64,000 nucleotides of DNA from Zoroaster sp. YZ-2022 (lineage: Eukaryota; Echinodermata; Asteroidea; Forcipulatida; Zoroasteridae). The notes beneath the pieces were generated by a model that worked only from the letters and a program-made list of their open reading frames with translations, ran no database searches and had not been told where the DNA came from. Numbering within the stretch: position 1 is the stretch's first letter; each line of letters starts with the position of its first letter. Of the stretch, positions 30,301-42,540 are shown one piece after another. Both the position numbers and the translations under genes were made by a program. The DNA lies in contig CM055816.1 in the NCBI GenBank assembly GCA_029582265.1, forward strand, positions 97,165,056 to 97,229,055. Direction: 5' to 3'.

Positions 30301-31419
30301 ATGTATCAAATGTACAAGCAGAACCATCCAAATGGTGCCTCACTGTCGCTGTACAAATCTGTATTTACATCACTCAATTTCAAGTTCCACCATCAAAAAA
30401 ATTATATCTGCGGGTTGTGTGATTCATATCGACGGGGAACTGTTGAGCAACAAGTTAAGCTCCAGGACGAATATGACAGGCATCTTAGGGAAAAGGAGAA
30501 AGCAAGAGAGTGTAAACACTTAGCAAAAGAGAGGGCATTGGGTGACAAGTCTTTTTGTGCTGCAGTGTTTGACCTACAACAAGTGATATACTTGCCACAA
30601 TCAGCAAGGTCAGAGCTTTTTTACAAACGCCGTCTGGCTTGTTCTAACTTCACCATTTACGATCTCAGTAGCAAGGATGGGTTTTGTTATCTTTCGCATG
30701 AAGGACAGACAAAGCGAGGGTCATGTGAAATAGCCTCCCATGTACACCACTTTTTACAGCTTGCTGATGGTAAAGGGGTTAAGGAAGTCAATTTGTTTTG
30801 CGACGGATGTGTTGGTCAGAACAAAAACTCCATACTTCCAGCAATGATGTTGTATTTTGTAGGGCTTTCAAAGTCTGTAGAGGTTATAACTTTGTCCTTT
30901 TTTGAGACGAACCATGGTCAATCAGAAGGTGACTCGATGCACAGTTGCATTGAGCACGCCGTGAAGCAAGTAGGTGAGATCATAGTTCCATCACAACTTG
31001 TTACCATATGCAAAATGTCAAGGAAGTCTCCCGGCCCATATAGCATCAACTCTATTCGATCTTCAGACATCATCGACTGGAAATTGTACAGCCAAAAGCG
31101 GGGGATGCTGCGTGTTAGAACATCAGAAGATTGCCAGAATGTTGACTGCACCAAATTCATGCAAATAAGGCTCATGAAGACCAAACCCGATGAAGTAAGG
31201 TTCAAATACTCACATTCAGCCCTTGACTTCTCTGTTCTGAAAGTTGGAAACAAACGCCGAAGTGGAGATGAAGTCGTACAGCCAAATCCTTTGTACTACC
31301 TCGGGCCACCGAAGCTTTCTCAGGCTAAATATGATGATCTCCGTAGTTTGAGCACAGGGAATACGCCTGTAGTAGCTCATCCTGAGTATCAAGCATTCTT
31401 CTCAAATCTTCCACACTGA
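30301..31419 (+). CDS. RNase-H-like/DDE catalytic part of the transposase-like gene
   Basis: This 372-residue open frame begins MYQMYKQNHPNGASLSLYKS. A zinc-binding start (YICGLCDSYRRG) is followed by a basic helical linker. Candidate catalytic landmarks are AAVFDLQQVIYLP (Asp), VNLFCDGCVGQNKN (Asp) and FFETNHGQSEGDSMHSCIE (Glu/Asp). The FCD.C.GQNKN signature is typical of the DUF7869-type family, thought to be a transposase-derived RNase H fold; the exact superfamily is unassigned. The true start lies upstream in the broken part. The uninterrupted length suggests it decayed recently or is still selected. Confidence 0.7.
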   Translation: MYQMYKQNHPNGASLSLYKSVFTSLNFKFHHQKNYICGLCDSYRRGTVEQQVKLQDEYDRHLREKEKARECKHLAKERALGDKSFCAAVFDLQQVIYLPQSARSELFYKRRLACSNFTIYDLSSKDGFCYLSHEGQTKRGSCEIASHVHHFLQLADGKGVKEVNLFCDGCVGQNKNSILPAMMLYFVGLSKSVEVITLSFFETNHGQSEGDSMHSCIEHAVKQVGEIIVPSQLVTICKMSRKSPGPYSINSIRSSDIIDWKLYSQKRGMLRVRTSEDCQNVDCTKFMQIRLMKTKPDEVRFKYSHSALDFSVLKVGNKRRSGDEVVQPNPLYYLGPPKLSQAKYDDLRSLSTGNTPVVAHPEYQAFFSNLPH

Positions 31420-31770
31420 ATTTAATTATACAGAAAGATTGAAAGATCTTTCCATGCTTACCTTTTCATTGTTAACTTAGTCAACAAATTTCATCTTTTG
31501 AAGGTTTTCCAAAATCTTTTCCCTATTCGATGCATTTTAAAAAGTATTCTTCATTAATAATAAATAATAATAACTGGAATTTATAAAGCACCTTTGCCAA
31601 AGGATCCAAAGCGCTGTGAACAAAACAAAAGAAAAACGAACAAATGAGATCAAAACAAATAGGTTTTTAAGAGTACTTTAAACTGTTCGACAGATGATGC
31701 ATTCCGGATGAAGATGGGGAGAGAATTCCATGTTCGGGGACATTGCCATTAAATTTGGTAATGTTTTGCC
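31420..31770 (-). mobile_element. SINE/L2-like tail in reverse orientation
   Basis: attaataataaataataata (about 31555) followed by ctggaatttataaagcacct and caaagcgctgtgaac is the inverse of the usual ...GCGCTTTG...GCTTTATAAATT...(ATT)n 3' end. The rest of the element (to about 31760) is weakly defined. Confidence 0.55.
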
Positions 31771-34190
31771 TAAATTTACTTAATCTTAATACCAGATTCA
31801 CATCATTATGCTATTACTAGTCCAGGTATATTTCTCGTATTTTCTGAAAGCCATCATACTGATGCAGTTGTCGACTTAAATTGTGCTAATGCATTGTATT
31901 ATCAGTTAATAGCTAGATTTTATACGAGTCTCCCTGACTAGTTAAAAACACACAGCACAGTTTTCCAGTCAATATTAAGGATTTAAGAATGCCCTCTGCT
32001 GATGATGTTCGCAGTACATTTTAGTAAAAGGTAAACATTTTTAAGAGAGAAAACATCTTCAGTCCCATTGGTTGTACACAAGAGCATCAGACCTTTAAAG
32101 TTCCGTATGTACAGTGTTAAGAAGTCTACATCAACACAGCTTTTTTTTAAATGATTATTCCGATTATTCAAATTTTACGTTAAATCCACATGAAAATGCT
32201 TCTCGGTAAATTTTTGTTTACAAAATCAAACGAAATCACTCTAGACATATTTTCATATTATGTACTTAAGTTTGCAGGTTTGAGATTTTTCAGGATTTTT
32301 CCTGATTTCAGGATTTTTCATTGATCTCCTTTCACCTTCAGATTTTCTTGAAAAGGCCAAAACTACAATCACATAAATGAAAGAACTAGCCCTTGTTATG
32401 ACCAAACCTCCAGATTGTTATTTGAAATGATGTAGAGTTTGTAAACCTCTAAACTGTAACATACTGTACGTTGTATATCATGGGGGCTTCATCTCCACAC
32501 CAAGAGGAAACTGTTATCCAATTTTCAGGATTTTTAATTTGCATGCAATGTCACCCCTGAGTTTGTCGATGTAATTTCCTTTTGCAGCATTGCTAAAACG
32601 AATCAACCAGCTCTTTATATCAATGTCAAGACTTAAAGTTTTATTTATAAGAAAAGGTACTTATTGATCAAACTCCAAAACATTTTAGTTTAAGTTTTAA
32701 TTGATTGCAAATTATGTTGACATTAAGTGCAATTTGTTATACTGTATAAGTATGTAGAGGTCTGCGTTGGCAGGCTCTGGGTTGATTCCCTATAATGTGG
32801 ATCTCGGTGTGTGGGTGTGTACCCACTAGGATACAGAGAAGAACTCACAGAACACGAGCAAGATTACGCTTCATGGGTCGACAGTTTATTCACTTCCATC
32901 GTCCAAAACCCGTAAATAAAACAAACCCCTGTAAAGTGGTACATAAAGCACAATAAATTCTACATGCCAATCACTTCCATCCTAGACATTGAGTGTCTTC
33001 TTCATACAAGTAAATAATTCAAGTGTCCAAACTCACCCAACACTTTCTGTTCAACCATCATGTACAGTACATGTGACTGGCACAGCTGCCTCCCTGGTAT
33101 CTAATCACCACCTGGTATAAATGGGTACAGATTTATGGTAACCAAACTATCATAGGAGTACATGTGGACATGTATCGTTCAGAAATTACACAGAAAAGAC
33201 AACTCGACCTGCCCAGTACATGGCCTGGAAAATATACACTAAAATGCACACTTTAACCACTTCCCGATTTAGTTTGAAAACATCCCATGACATTATCTTG
33301 GTTACAAAAACCCTAAGTCACTTACTTCCTTTTAATCGAGTAAAAAGGAACACTTATTTCTGTCTCTGTCATACAAACATCTGAACCGCAAAGTTTCAGG
33401 AAGAGAGAGAGCGCGCGTTGTTTTACGTCGAAGGAGGGCGCCCTTTATAAAAATCGTCAAAATCTCAAACTCTACAAGTATATCACATTTTTTTATATAA
33501 TATTAAAACTTAGTACTAACTGAAACAGTCACAAGGAAAAAGCTACTTTGGAGATGGTTTTTAATTCATATTTATGTCTAAATAAATTTGAGGTTGTGCA
33601 ATAATGGGAATGAACTTTGTAACACCTACATCTATTTACAATGCATGTAACAGTTAAACAAGATTAGGGGAACTGTTTTAATGCCCATTTTAGCCTGTAC
33701 AAATCTACTTTTGTAACATATGCACAAGTTTTAAAACTTAGATTTTTTGTTAATGTGATTATTGGCATTCACAGAAATTCCAATAAACTTGCAGGGTTTT
33801 TCATTTCACAAGATTTCCGAATGAATTTTTAACAATTAATTTTTTACTTAAAAAAGTGTTATTTTAAATTTGTTGTAATTTATTTATTGTAAACTGATTT
33901 CCAAAGAAGTTAAACTTTTTAACAGTTAAATAAAATATAAAAAATGAGTATTAGCGATCTAAAAGTTGGAGGCCATTTAACCCCTTGATAATAAACAATA
34001 TTTTAAACAATTTCTGACACTGCGACTGCACTGGAACCCCTGGATTGTAAATTTAGCACAATCCCACCGCCCTAAAAAGATGAAAACAAATGAAACTATA
34101 GCATCACATGACGCACGATACCCTCGTGAATAAACCTAGGCCTAAATCGTGCATAAATCAAATTTAAAGTTCCAATTGGCAGCGATCCGT
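31771..34190. other. Long non-coding interval
   Basis: No gene recognised. The only hints are gggttgattccct near 32780, which resembles an incomplete tRNA-type B box, and a run of tttttcaggattttt-type words near 32285-32320. The rest is AT-rich unique-looking sequence. Confidence 0.4.
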
Positions 34191-34565
34191 TAGGTGTTTG
34201 GTGAATTTGCCCTGATCTTAAATATTTTGTTTAACGTTATCACAAAATGGCGATTACGTTGCGCACTGTGTGTGGCGAATCCGTTGTGCTCGGCATTTTG
34301 CGTTTTCACGAAGTGGCGAATCCGTTTCGAACTTAACAGCTGTGTACCAAAACATTCAAATAATGAAATAAGTATCTATTCATGTTATTTAACTTATACA
34401 ACACCATATCACTAGAAAATATTTTACACTTTCGGTTAAAAGACCGACGAAAATACATTTTCAAAATGTGACCAACTTCAAAAGAGCATTTCTCAAAATG
34501 CTGTGTTTCTGCTGCGTGGGCGGATTTGCCAGTTCATGAAAACGCCGACGAATTGTACTGCCTAC
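34190..34565. mobile_element. Inverted-repeat element with cgaagtggcgaatcc ends
   Basis: gcgttttcacgaagtggcgaatccg near 34300 has a diverged inverse near 34508-34546 (cggatttgccagttcatgaaaacgcc). The same word is found twice at 24286-24481. This suggests a dispersed MITE-like family; the boundaries are not fixed. Confidence 0.45.
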
Positions 34566-35737
34566 TGCCGACTGGTTGACCAATGATCACGACTCACAAA
34601 TTCACATTTTTTACTAATATGTACCTAAACAGTTGCTGTGGTGGGGAGGGCTTAATGGATTGTCAATGGCAGAACATCACATTTCCATTACAAAATTATT
34701 CAATATTTTGTTTTAGGAATAGAATTTTAGGAAAAAAAGTATTTCCCCAAATATTGCGATGTCAAGTTTAACTTAATGTTCTGGCAAATTTCCAGAAATG
34801 TTATCCAGTTTCTTAAAATTGAGTGACATTTTTAAGGTGCACTCTCGTAAACTGTTGAAGCTAGTTGTCAAATCGTGCCACAAATTCTGCATGAACCGCG
34901 TGCTACTTAATTTCAAACTGGGGGCATGCCCACCACCCTGATGCAGATTATTGTTTATGCAGCAGCAGACACAGGTGGCGCAAATTGATCAACATGCAGT
35001 TCATGCATAATTCGTGCCACAAATTGTTAACTGGTTTTTAAAAGCAACAAGAGTGTAGCTTTAATTGAAATATATCTCTAGATTTTCTATAATTTCCATC
35101 ACATGAAAATGCTTCCACAAAATCATTCCTCATTTGTAATAGGAATTGAATTTCAGGAGAAAAAATATTCCAAAAGGTGTTCTAATATCAAGATTTATTC
35201 TAAAATTTGAAGAATGTTTTGTAAAACTCTAAAAGTGTTGTGACAAATTTCCAGAAATGTTATTGAATTTCCTTAAATTGAATTGTATTTCTGTACTTTT
35301 AAGATTTTCTTCATTTTTGTGGAAATGTTCTTAAGGGTGAAAAGGATCGGAACAGTTTTTGATTTGATATAATCTGTTTGTAAACTGTAGAAAGCACTGC
35401 TGCTTATTTTGATTCTTACAAAACGTTTCTCATAAAAAAACGTTTTTTCAATGCTGCCCCTCAAAAAAAACACTGACTTTTTCACAGGTTAGTATTATGA
35501 AGTACTTTGCCAAAACAAATCCCACAATAATTCATCAAAAAACTTTAATTTTCATATTAAGAATGTATTTTGATGACTGGAAAATGTTAAGGCACAGTTA
35601 TGAAATGATTATTAAATTCCAGATCATTTTAGAAATTTTAAAACTAATTGGTTGAATTCTCCATAAATGTTTTTAGAGATGCTGGATAGTTTTTAAAATT
35701 GTTGAAATATTCCCTTTGAGTTAATGGAAAGGAATGG
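34566..35737. repeat. AT-rich DNA with diffuse degenerate repeats
   Basis: Phrases such as ttccagaaatgttat recur near 34790 and 35251, and related A/T phrases near 35140 and 35640. A decayed long-period repeat is likely. No gene was recognised. Confidence 0.35.
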
Positions 35738-36006
35738 AAGAGAGTAGGGGTGACATACAACAGCTGACTATACGGAGCTCCAGGAGTGCCATTTTCTTCC
35801 CATTTTAGCTATGAATTCTAGTTGTTTTTATGCCTGAAAGTCTTTTGCGTCATGAAATTATAAGTCAGGTACAATGATCTGTCTGTAAGAATTCAAAAAT
35901 CAGAGTTTAACTGGATTGTTGTTGTATGAACTTTGTTGAAGTTGATTGTCACACATAATGATACTGAAAGAGAGTAGGGGTGACATACAACAGCTGACTA
36001 TACGGA
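35738..36006. repeat. 39-bp exact direct repeat, 230 bp apart
   Basis: The 39-bp word from aagagagtaggggtgacata to gctgactatacgga occurs at 35738-35776 and 35968-36006. The second copy lies 134 bp before the LINE ORF1 start, so it may mark the 5' end of the LINE, with the first copy a truncated relative or a repeated promoter unit. Confidence 0.85.
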
Positions 36007-36139
36007 TGATGAGGGCGCAACAACAGTAACACGTTTTCTTGACTCCGCAATTTAATTCATGTTTTATCTATTTACTGAAACTCAGTCTAACTGATAGCCT
36101 AATCTGTATCCTATTCACGATCCTACTCGACCACTGATC

Positions 36140-37069
36140 ATGTCGGACACACAGGAAGCCAAAAAGTCTCGAGCATCGAAGAGAAATGAGGGGAAATCCA
36201 GGCCAGAATCACGAACCGAGTATCAGACAGGACAAAATGGCTGCCACTGCACATGTGAATGCAACAAAGGCGGGAACGATGCAGTCCACACGAAGCTCGA
36301 CAAAATTCTCTCCTCACTGGAGAACATGGGGTCGAGGCTTACACACTTGGAAGACAAGTGGGAGAAAATAAACGATGTCATCAATAGTCAGCAAAGCGAA
36401 ATCAGCGAACTTAAAGAAGCTGTGTCCTACATGGAGAAGGAGAATGATACAATCAAGAAAAAACTCGACAGCAAAGGAGAAGACCGTAGAGTGGCTTACC
36501 TTGAGTCCTCTATTGACGATCTCCAAAATCGTAGCCGGTGGTACAATGTCATCTTGCACAACATCCCAGAAGGCTCTGACGGTACTCTACAGTGTGAGGA
36601 GTTTGTATCCAAATTCCTCACGGATCACATGAAACTCGAAGGTGCCAAGCACATCGAGGTAGACCGAGCTCACCGTACTGGACAGCGACGCCGGGACGGT
36701 AAATCAAATAATGGAGATCATCCCTGTGACCGCCAAGGATCTGCCCGTCCAAGACCGATACATGTCAAGCTTTTACGGTTCACCGATAAAGTCAAGATCC
36801 TAAGAAATGCATCTAAACTTCTCAAGAACAATCCACTAGAGGGCTCCGCCATTTTTCTGTCAGATGATGTGACACCCAAAATAAGACAAATGCGCCAAAT
36901 ACTGAGGGAAAAGCACCTCCCCGGTTTACGTAAAGACACTCGAGTAAACTTCGCCTATATCCCGTGGTCTCTCCCTGCAGTCATCCGCTATCAGCTAGGA
37001 GTGGGGAATTTAAGTCATTTTCGGTTGCGGAAGCCAAGTGAGTGGATGTGTATACTAAGCTTGTTTTAA
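36140..37069 (+). CDS. LINE ORF1 protein (RNA-binding)
   Basis: The 309-residue frame starts MSDTQEAKKSRASKRNEGK with a basic, Cys-containing N-terminus (CHCTCECNKGG). A long heptad-rich coiled coil follows (about residues 50-125: LDKILSSLENMGSRLTHLED and on to LESSIDDL). An RRM-like block begins NRSRWYNVILHNIPEG and the C-terminal domain runs VDRAHRTGQRRR...IHVKLLRFTDKVKILRNA. This is the usual layout of L1/L2-type ORF1 proteins, which trimerise and bind the element's RNA. The last 30 residues look atypical and may reflect a late frameshift. Confidence 0.85.
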   Translation: MSDTQEAKKSRASKRNEGKSRPESRTEYQTGQNGCHCTCECNKGGNDAVHTKLDKILSSLENMGSRLTHLEDKWEKINDVINSQQSEISELKEAVSYMEKENDTIKKKLDSKGEDRRVAYLESSIDDLQNRSRWYNVILHNIPEGSDGTLQCEEFVSKFLTDHMKLEGAKHIEVDRAHRTGQRRRDGKSNNGDHPCDRQGSARPRPIHVKLLRFTDKVKILRNASKLLKNNPLEGSAIFLSDDVTPKIRQMRQILREKHLPGLRKDTRVNFAYIPWSLPAVIRYQLGVGNLSHFRLRKPSEWMCILSLF

Positions 37070-37206
37070 CTTTTATATAAGTATTGTATACACTGTGCTT
37101 AAAGATTAAGTATTATCTATTCTAACTTGTTTTGTCATTATGTGTAACACCAGTAGTGAGACCGGATGTTTATTAAATTAACTTTCATACCTACTCAATT
37201 TGTTGA

Positions 37207-40150
37207 ATGGTTCCATCGATGGTTAATGATACACCAGTAGTTGATCCTAACGTAGATCCGGATATTAATTTAGATGTGCCTGATATTGCATGCGAGTACT
37301 ATGATCAAGACCAGTTGTTAAATATTTGTTGTCAATTAGATGATTCTAAAATTCTGCATATTAATGCTCGTAGCTTGGCAAGCAGCATCTCTGATAATCA
37401 GCAGTATCTTGATATCCTAGGTAATGATTTTTCTATTATTGGTGTTTCCGAAACATGGTTGAAACATATTGATGATCCCCTGGTAAGCTCAAGGGTTATG
37501 CAATGGAAGGTTTTTGTAGACAACACAAACGAGGACGGGTGGCTCTATATATAAATGATGATCTCACTTACAAGATTCGCCATGATCTTTATCATAACAC
37601 TGAAGACTTTGAGTCTTGCTTTATTGAAATTGTGAATCCTACATCAGGTAATATCCTAGTTGGGATTGTATATAAACCCCCAGATGTTTCTTGCCCCAAT
37701 TTTAATGATTCATTTAATGACATTTTAGCCCACGTTCAAAATGATAGAAACAACGTATATATTATGGGCGATTTTAACATTAACTTATTGCTCTATGATA
37801 CAAGTAAAAGTGTTCAAGATTATATTAATACATTGTCATCCAATTCCTTTTTCCACTTATCAACAAACCCACTACAATTACTCCTGATAGTACCACACTC
37901 CTTGATAACATTCTTACTAATGAGTTTTCAGATCATAGAACTGGTATTTTACTTACTGACATAAGTGATCATCTTCCTGTGTTTGCAGTTGTAAATAATT
38001 CCTCCAGAAACAACTCAACTAATTTGAAAACACCCAAACGTGACTTCAGTGAAAATAATATTCAGCAATTTACTCAAGATCTATTTGATACTAATTGGAT
38101 TTCATTAATAATTCTCACAGTGTCAATGATTCTTATTCATATTTTCTTGAGTATATTTATTTTATTCTTACAATAAACATTTTCCTAGGAAAAAGATTAA
38201 TACTTGTATCAATAAGAAAAAGTCACCTTGGTTAACTGAAGGAATTTATAATTGTATAAGAAGGAAAAACTACCTGTATAGAAAATGTCTTGACAACCCA
38301 ACATCTTACAATAAGCTCGTATACACTCAGTATAAAAATATTCTAACTGGCTTGATTAAATGTGCTAAGAAGAACTATTTGTATCACAAATTTAATAGTG
38401 AAAGGCACCTGGAGACTTATTAATTCTTTACTGAATAAATCTAAGTCTAATACTAATGATCCATCTTATTTTGTCCATAATGGTGTAAATATTGATGATC
38501 CAAATAGCATTGTTAACAATTTTAACGACTATTTTGTAAACATTGGAAATAGGATAGCCAGTAACCTTCCATTGTCTGATTGTTCTTATCACTCCTTTCT
38601 TAGAGACAGGTGCTCTCATTCATTATTTTTGAATCCTGTTACGCAAGCAGAAATTGTTAACATAATCAACAAAGCCCATACGGGTAAAGCCCCAGGCTGG
38701 GCCGGTTTGAGTAACTTTGTCATTAAAAAAGCCAGGAATGCTTTAGCTGTACCACTTGCTTTTCTTTTTAATCAGTCAATTTCCCAGTTTTTTTTTCCTG
38801 ATGGCCTGAAAATTGGTAAAGTGGTTCTCATACACAAAGGTGGTAATAGACATGATATAATTAATTATAGACCTATTACAATTTTACCTGTATTTTCTAA
38901 AGTATTCGAAAAACTTATGTTCAGTCGTTTAATTTCATTTGTAAACAAGCATGGTCTATTGTCTCAATCTCAATATGGTTTTAGAGCTCAACCGCTCAAC
39001 AGAGCTTGCTGCTCTTGATGTAATTAATACAATTATTGATGCTTTTGAGAACAAACAGTTTTCTGTTGGTATTTTCCTGGACCTGTCCAAGGCCTTCGAC
39101 ACAGTAAATCATGATATCCTTTTAAATAAGTTAGAGCATTATGGTGTGCGAGGGCCGGCCTTGGACTGGTTCAGGAGTTACGTATCAGATAGAAGGCAAT
39201 TTGTTTCATATAATTCTAACATCTCTTTAGAAAAGCCCATTACTTGTGGAGTCCCACAAGGCAGTGTTTTAGGTCCCTTATTGTTTATTAGTTATATCAA
39301 TGATATTTGTAGTTCCTCTGATGTTATGTCTTTTTGTTTATTTGCAGATGATACTAATTTAATTTACAATCACCATAATGTAGATACAGCCATTCAGAAT
39401 GTCAATGTTGAACTTATTAAAATAAGTAGATGGCTTATTTCAAACAAATTATTGATTAACTTGCTTAAGACTAACTACATTATTTTTTGTCCACGGCAAA
39501 ATAAGTATCAGGCCACAGTTTCCCTCAGTTTTGATGGTACTGAACTAAATCAAGTCAAATCTACTAAATTTCTTGGACTTTGTATAGACGAAATCTCACC
39601 TGGAATAATCATATTGAGGTATAGTGTTGCAAAATTTCAAAAAACGTTGGTGTTAATATGAACCGTTTGAAGCACTTTGTACCTAGATATATTCTCTTAA
39701 CTATATAATTCCTTTATTCTTTCATACCTGAATTATGGTCTACTTGCCTTTGGGGGATCATCAGCTATATATGGTATCAACAAACTTTTTTAAATTACAG
39801 AAGAAAGCTGTTCGTATTGTAAATAATGCAGGTTATCTTGATCATACCACTCCTTTATTTGCCAAACTTAATATTCTGAAACTGAATGATCTTTATCACC
39901 ACCGACTGGGAGTATTTATGTACAAGTATGTTCACAACTTACTCCCACAATATTTTAATCACTTATTCTCGTTTAATTCTTCTGTTCACTCATACGAAAC
40001 ACGTAGTTCGTCTAAAGGTAATATGTTTGTGAGCCATAATAGAACTTCCTTTTTAAAAACAGTCCATTCCAACGTGGTGTCATTTACTGGAACGAACTGA
40101 AAACTGGTTTAACAGAGAGTACTACTGTTCTTTCATTTGCCAAAAATTTG
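37207..40150 (+). pseudogene. LINE ORF2: endonuclease and reverse transcriptase, frameshifted
   Basis: Endonuclease motifs: ILHINARSL, IIGVSETWL, ALYINDDL, VGIVYKPPD and YIMGDFNINLL. Reverse transcriptase: NKAHTGKAPG, INYRPITILPVFSKVFEK, GIFLDLSKAFDTVNHDIL, TCGVPQGSVLGPLLF, FADDTNLIY and STKFLGLCID. A C-terminal KLQKKAVRIVNNAGY block follows. The readable frame changes at about 37515, 37900, 38990 and 39600-39730, so no intact protein is made. Endonuclease would nick the target and the RT copy the RNA at the nick. Confidence 0.88.
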
Positions 40151-40510
40151 AAAAAATCGATTATCCAAAGCTACGTTTAAGAAATTATTACTTATAGATT
40201 AAGTCATTTCATACATTGTACCGAGTCTCACTCTTAAAATGTATTGTCCTGTCTTTGTCCGTATGTTGTTGTTTTTAAAGTCTTGTCCTGTCCTAGGGAA
40301 AGGTACAAAAGCTATGCTTCAACTTTTCCCTACATGTTGACATCAAATAATATTTTAATGCTTACTTTAAATTTTTGTAGCTAAATTATATGCATTGTAC
40401 ACATTGTAAACTCATATGTTAATTTCTATGGAAAAATTTTATATTTTATATACTGTCAGTGAGGATGTCAATATGGAATAAATGTCGAATTTAATGAAAT
40501 AAAACAATTT

Positions 40511-42540
40511 GAATTTAGTAACGTTATTAAAGAGTTCGACATCTTTCAATGTTTCGTGGGGCGTGGGGGAGGCTGCGCATATAGGGTAAGCTTTGGCTAG
40601 ATTGACACAAGTTTAAAAGGTCATCATAGTGATTTATCAGCAAAAAAATATTACAGACTGGTGATATGGATAAACCTAATGAGTTAGTGCCACAACACAC
40701 GGATCCAGTTGAGGGTGATTTCGGGACACTGGCGTACCCCCAACCCCCGTGGGGATGTGTTCAGGCAACATTTGGGGAAAAATAGACTGCCCAAGGCGGG
40801 GAGTATTGTGGGTAGTGTAGATGTTATGCAGTAATGCTCAGTCTGTGGCATGTAGGGATTGACTAAATATCCCGTGTGATTGCTTAACTTTAAGCAAACT
40901 TATAAGCCAGTTAAACAAGCTATATAACAAAAAAGCATCCCATTAGTTATTTTCAAATGAAAAAAACACAAAACCTGATTGGTTTTTATCGTAAAAGAGC
41001 ATTTTCTATCCAGGCTTTAGAAATGAAGGCCCTTGCCCATCTCAAAATAAGATTTTGCCCAACCACAGAATGATAAATTGTACAATTTTTAAGTATTTTT
41101 TAATTTGTTAAAATACGACGCGTACTTGGCCGTAAATGAACAATAAAAATATACAAGTTACTATGTGAAACATTCAAAGGCACAGCTCTTACACAGGAAA
41201 AACTCTGGCCATTTGAAAATTGTAAACGATTTCAATGTTATATGCATTTCACTGAACTTTTGGATGACCGACAAGTAATCCACATTTTAACCACAACCAC
41301 AGAATGATAAATACCCACAAACTGACAAAACAAATTGTCCCAACCACAGAATAACCACAGTTGTGGTTATTCTGTGTGTTTTTTTGGTGATTTTGCCCAA
41401 CCACATAATAAATTACTTTGTGCTGTACAAATGGGAAAGATTTTTCCTCGGTCTCGGTCTATCCGGTCTCGACTACAACACTGCTCCACACCCTTAATGT
41501 GGTCTCCCATTGTAGTTTTAGTATAAAAGTATTGTTTGCCACTAACCCTAACCCAGAGAGAAAATAGTGACATAGGCTGTGTTTTTAGGGCTCGGTTGTG
41601 TGGCACATGTTGCCTCTGTTCTCAACTCTGTTTCGCAGGATAGCGCTGCCTGTTTAAACTAACATACTAAACCCAGGCTGACATTGAATGGGATCTGCTA
41701 CAAAAGAGGGTTTGAGCATAAATTGCTGCTCCAAAGTTGAGCTGTGATTAACTTTTAGTTAGGGTTCAAGAACGTTCAACCAAACTTACATGGCCAGCCA
41801 ATTATAGAAAACAGTCATGAATAAAGTGTAAAACATGATGGAACACAAATTGAGCAAAACAATCTGCAAACTTATTTTTGTTACATTATCAATCTGTATT
41901 TTTCATGGAATCTGTTTCACTAACACTTAAAAATGTATAACTTCACAATGCCAGGCAGAAAATTTTAATATTATTTAACAAATGAATGTATTGTAAATAA
42001 TGCATGAGGTACATGTTGGGCACTGTACACCACGTAACAAAAAAAATTATCTGAATGACTTCATTTAGTGCCTCATCGTGCTCATCGTGAGCAAACCCAA
42101 GATTGGATAAACTTACTTTAATGTATGACCCTGCTACTTCAGCATCTTCAGAGAGAACAACTAATATATTTAATAGTCGTCATGAGAATGGGGGTATTAA
42201 AGCTAAGATAAAGCTGAAATATGTAATGAATAACGTTAATATATAAGTCTAACGTTAATAGGCCTGTAATGAATAACGTTAAAATGCTTATAATATTCCA
42301 CGAAATCCTGAATTCACAACAAACATAAGCTCTGCTAAAGCAACCATATTGGACGCATTTTTTTAATTTTTAAAAGGGGCTAATACATATAATTTTTCTA
42401 CAACAATTTATAATAAGTTTTTACAAACAAACATCGTTTGCTTCACTCCCCTTCAGCTAACGTTAGTTTTTCTTTGGACTGTTTTACTCTTTTTCTACCT
42501 AAGAGTTTGCTTATTTCTCTTTAATTACACCCAATATTAC
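40511..42540. other. Non-coding interval with CCACAGAAT words
   Basis: No gene recognised. The word aaccacagaatgataaat occurs near 41063 and 41297, and the hairpin at 41345-41376 is built of the same letters. Otherwise it is AT-rich. Confidence 0.4.
41345..41376. other. Perfect 15-bp stem hairpin
   Basis: cacagaataaccaca-gt-tgtggttattctgtg is an inverted repeat with a 2-nt centre. It carries two opposed TGTGGT (RUNX-type) cores. No gene context. Confidence 0.6.

Larger units (their letters stand above)
27369..31419 (+). pseudogene. Transposase-like gene with coding minisatellite (DUF7869-like C-terminus)
   Basis: A candidate exon after tgttttag (27369) reads SVSDRDVLVQWDAYSSKNV, has an in-frame TGA near 27475, and continues RWEGETWVGRVLAMDD and ADSDSDSDSDVPLSKLIL to a donor at about 27632. 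The downstream part is read from about 28330: a Cys/His-rich segment (CHKCLCFLCYNHF...CNSHN), the Ser-rich minisatellite, then TTSFNSPEKRPEDF, SRNYIVKTKRNNG and CTGCESRNIDC. A frameshift near 30090 leads into RQVRTVVEKHNPLGIFERE. Another near 30290 leads into the long frame 30301-31419. The order and motifs match a family of transposon-derived proteins found in insects and marine invertebrates. Total about 1100 residues. Two TGAs and at least three shifts make the copy probably non-functional, though some could be assembly errors. Confidence 0.6.
35968..40510 (+). mobile_element. Near full-length LINE (CR1/L2/Crack-like group)
   Basis: ORF1, an endonuclease region and a reverse transcriptase follow one another on the plus strand, and a 3' UTR ends in an A/T-rich tail (aataaaacaatttgaattt, about 40500). 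Length is about 4.5 kb. ORF1 is intact; ORF2 is broken by several frameshifts. The FADDT active-site variant and the endonuclease motifs place it in the Jockey/CR1/L2 group; the clade is not fixed. Confidence 0.85.

Noticed and set aside
32760..32800. tRNA-like B box (gggttgattccct)
   Set aside because: The B box is incomplete and no A box or cloverleaf can be drawn; at most an old tRNA-derived SINE remnant.
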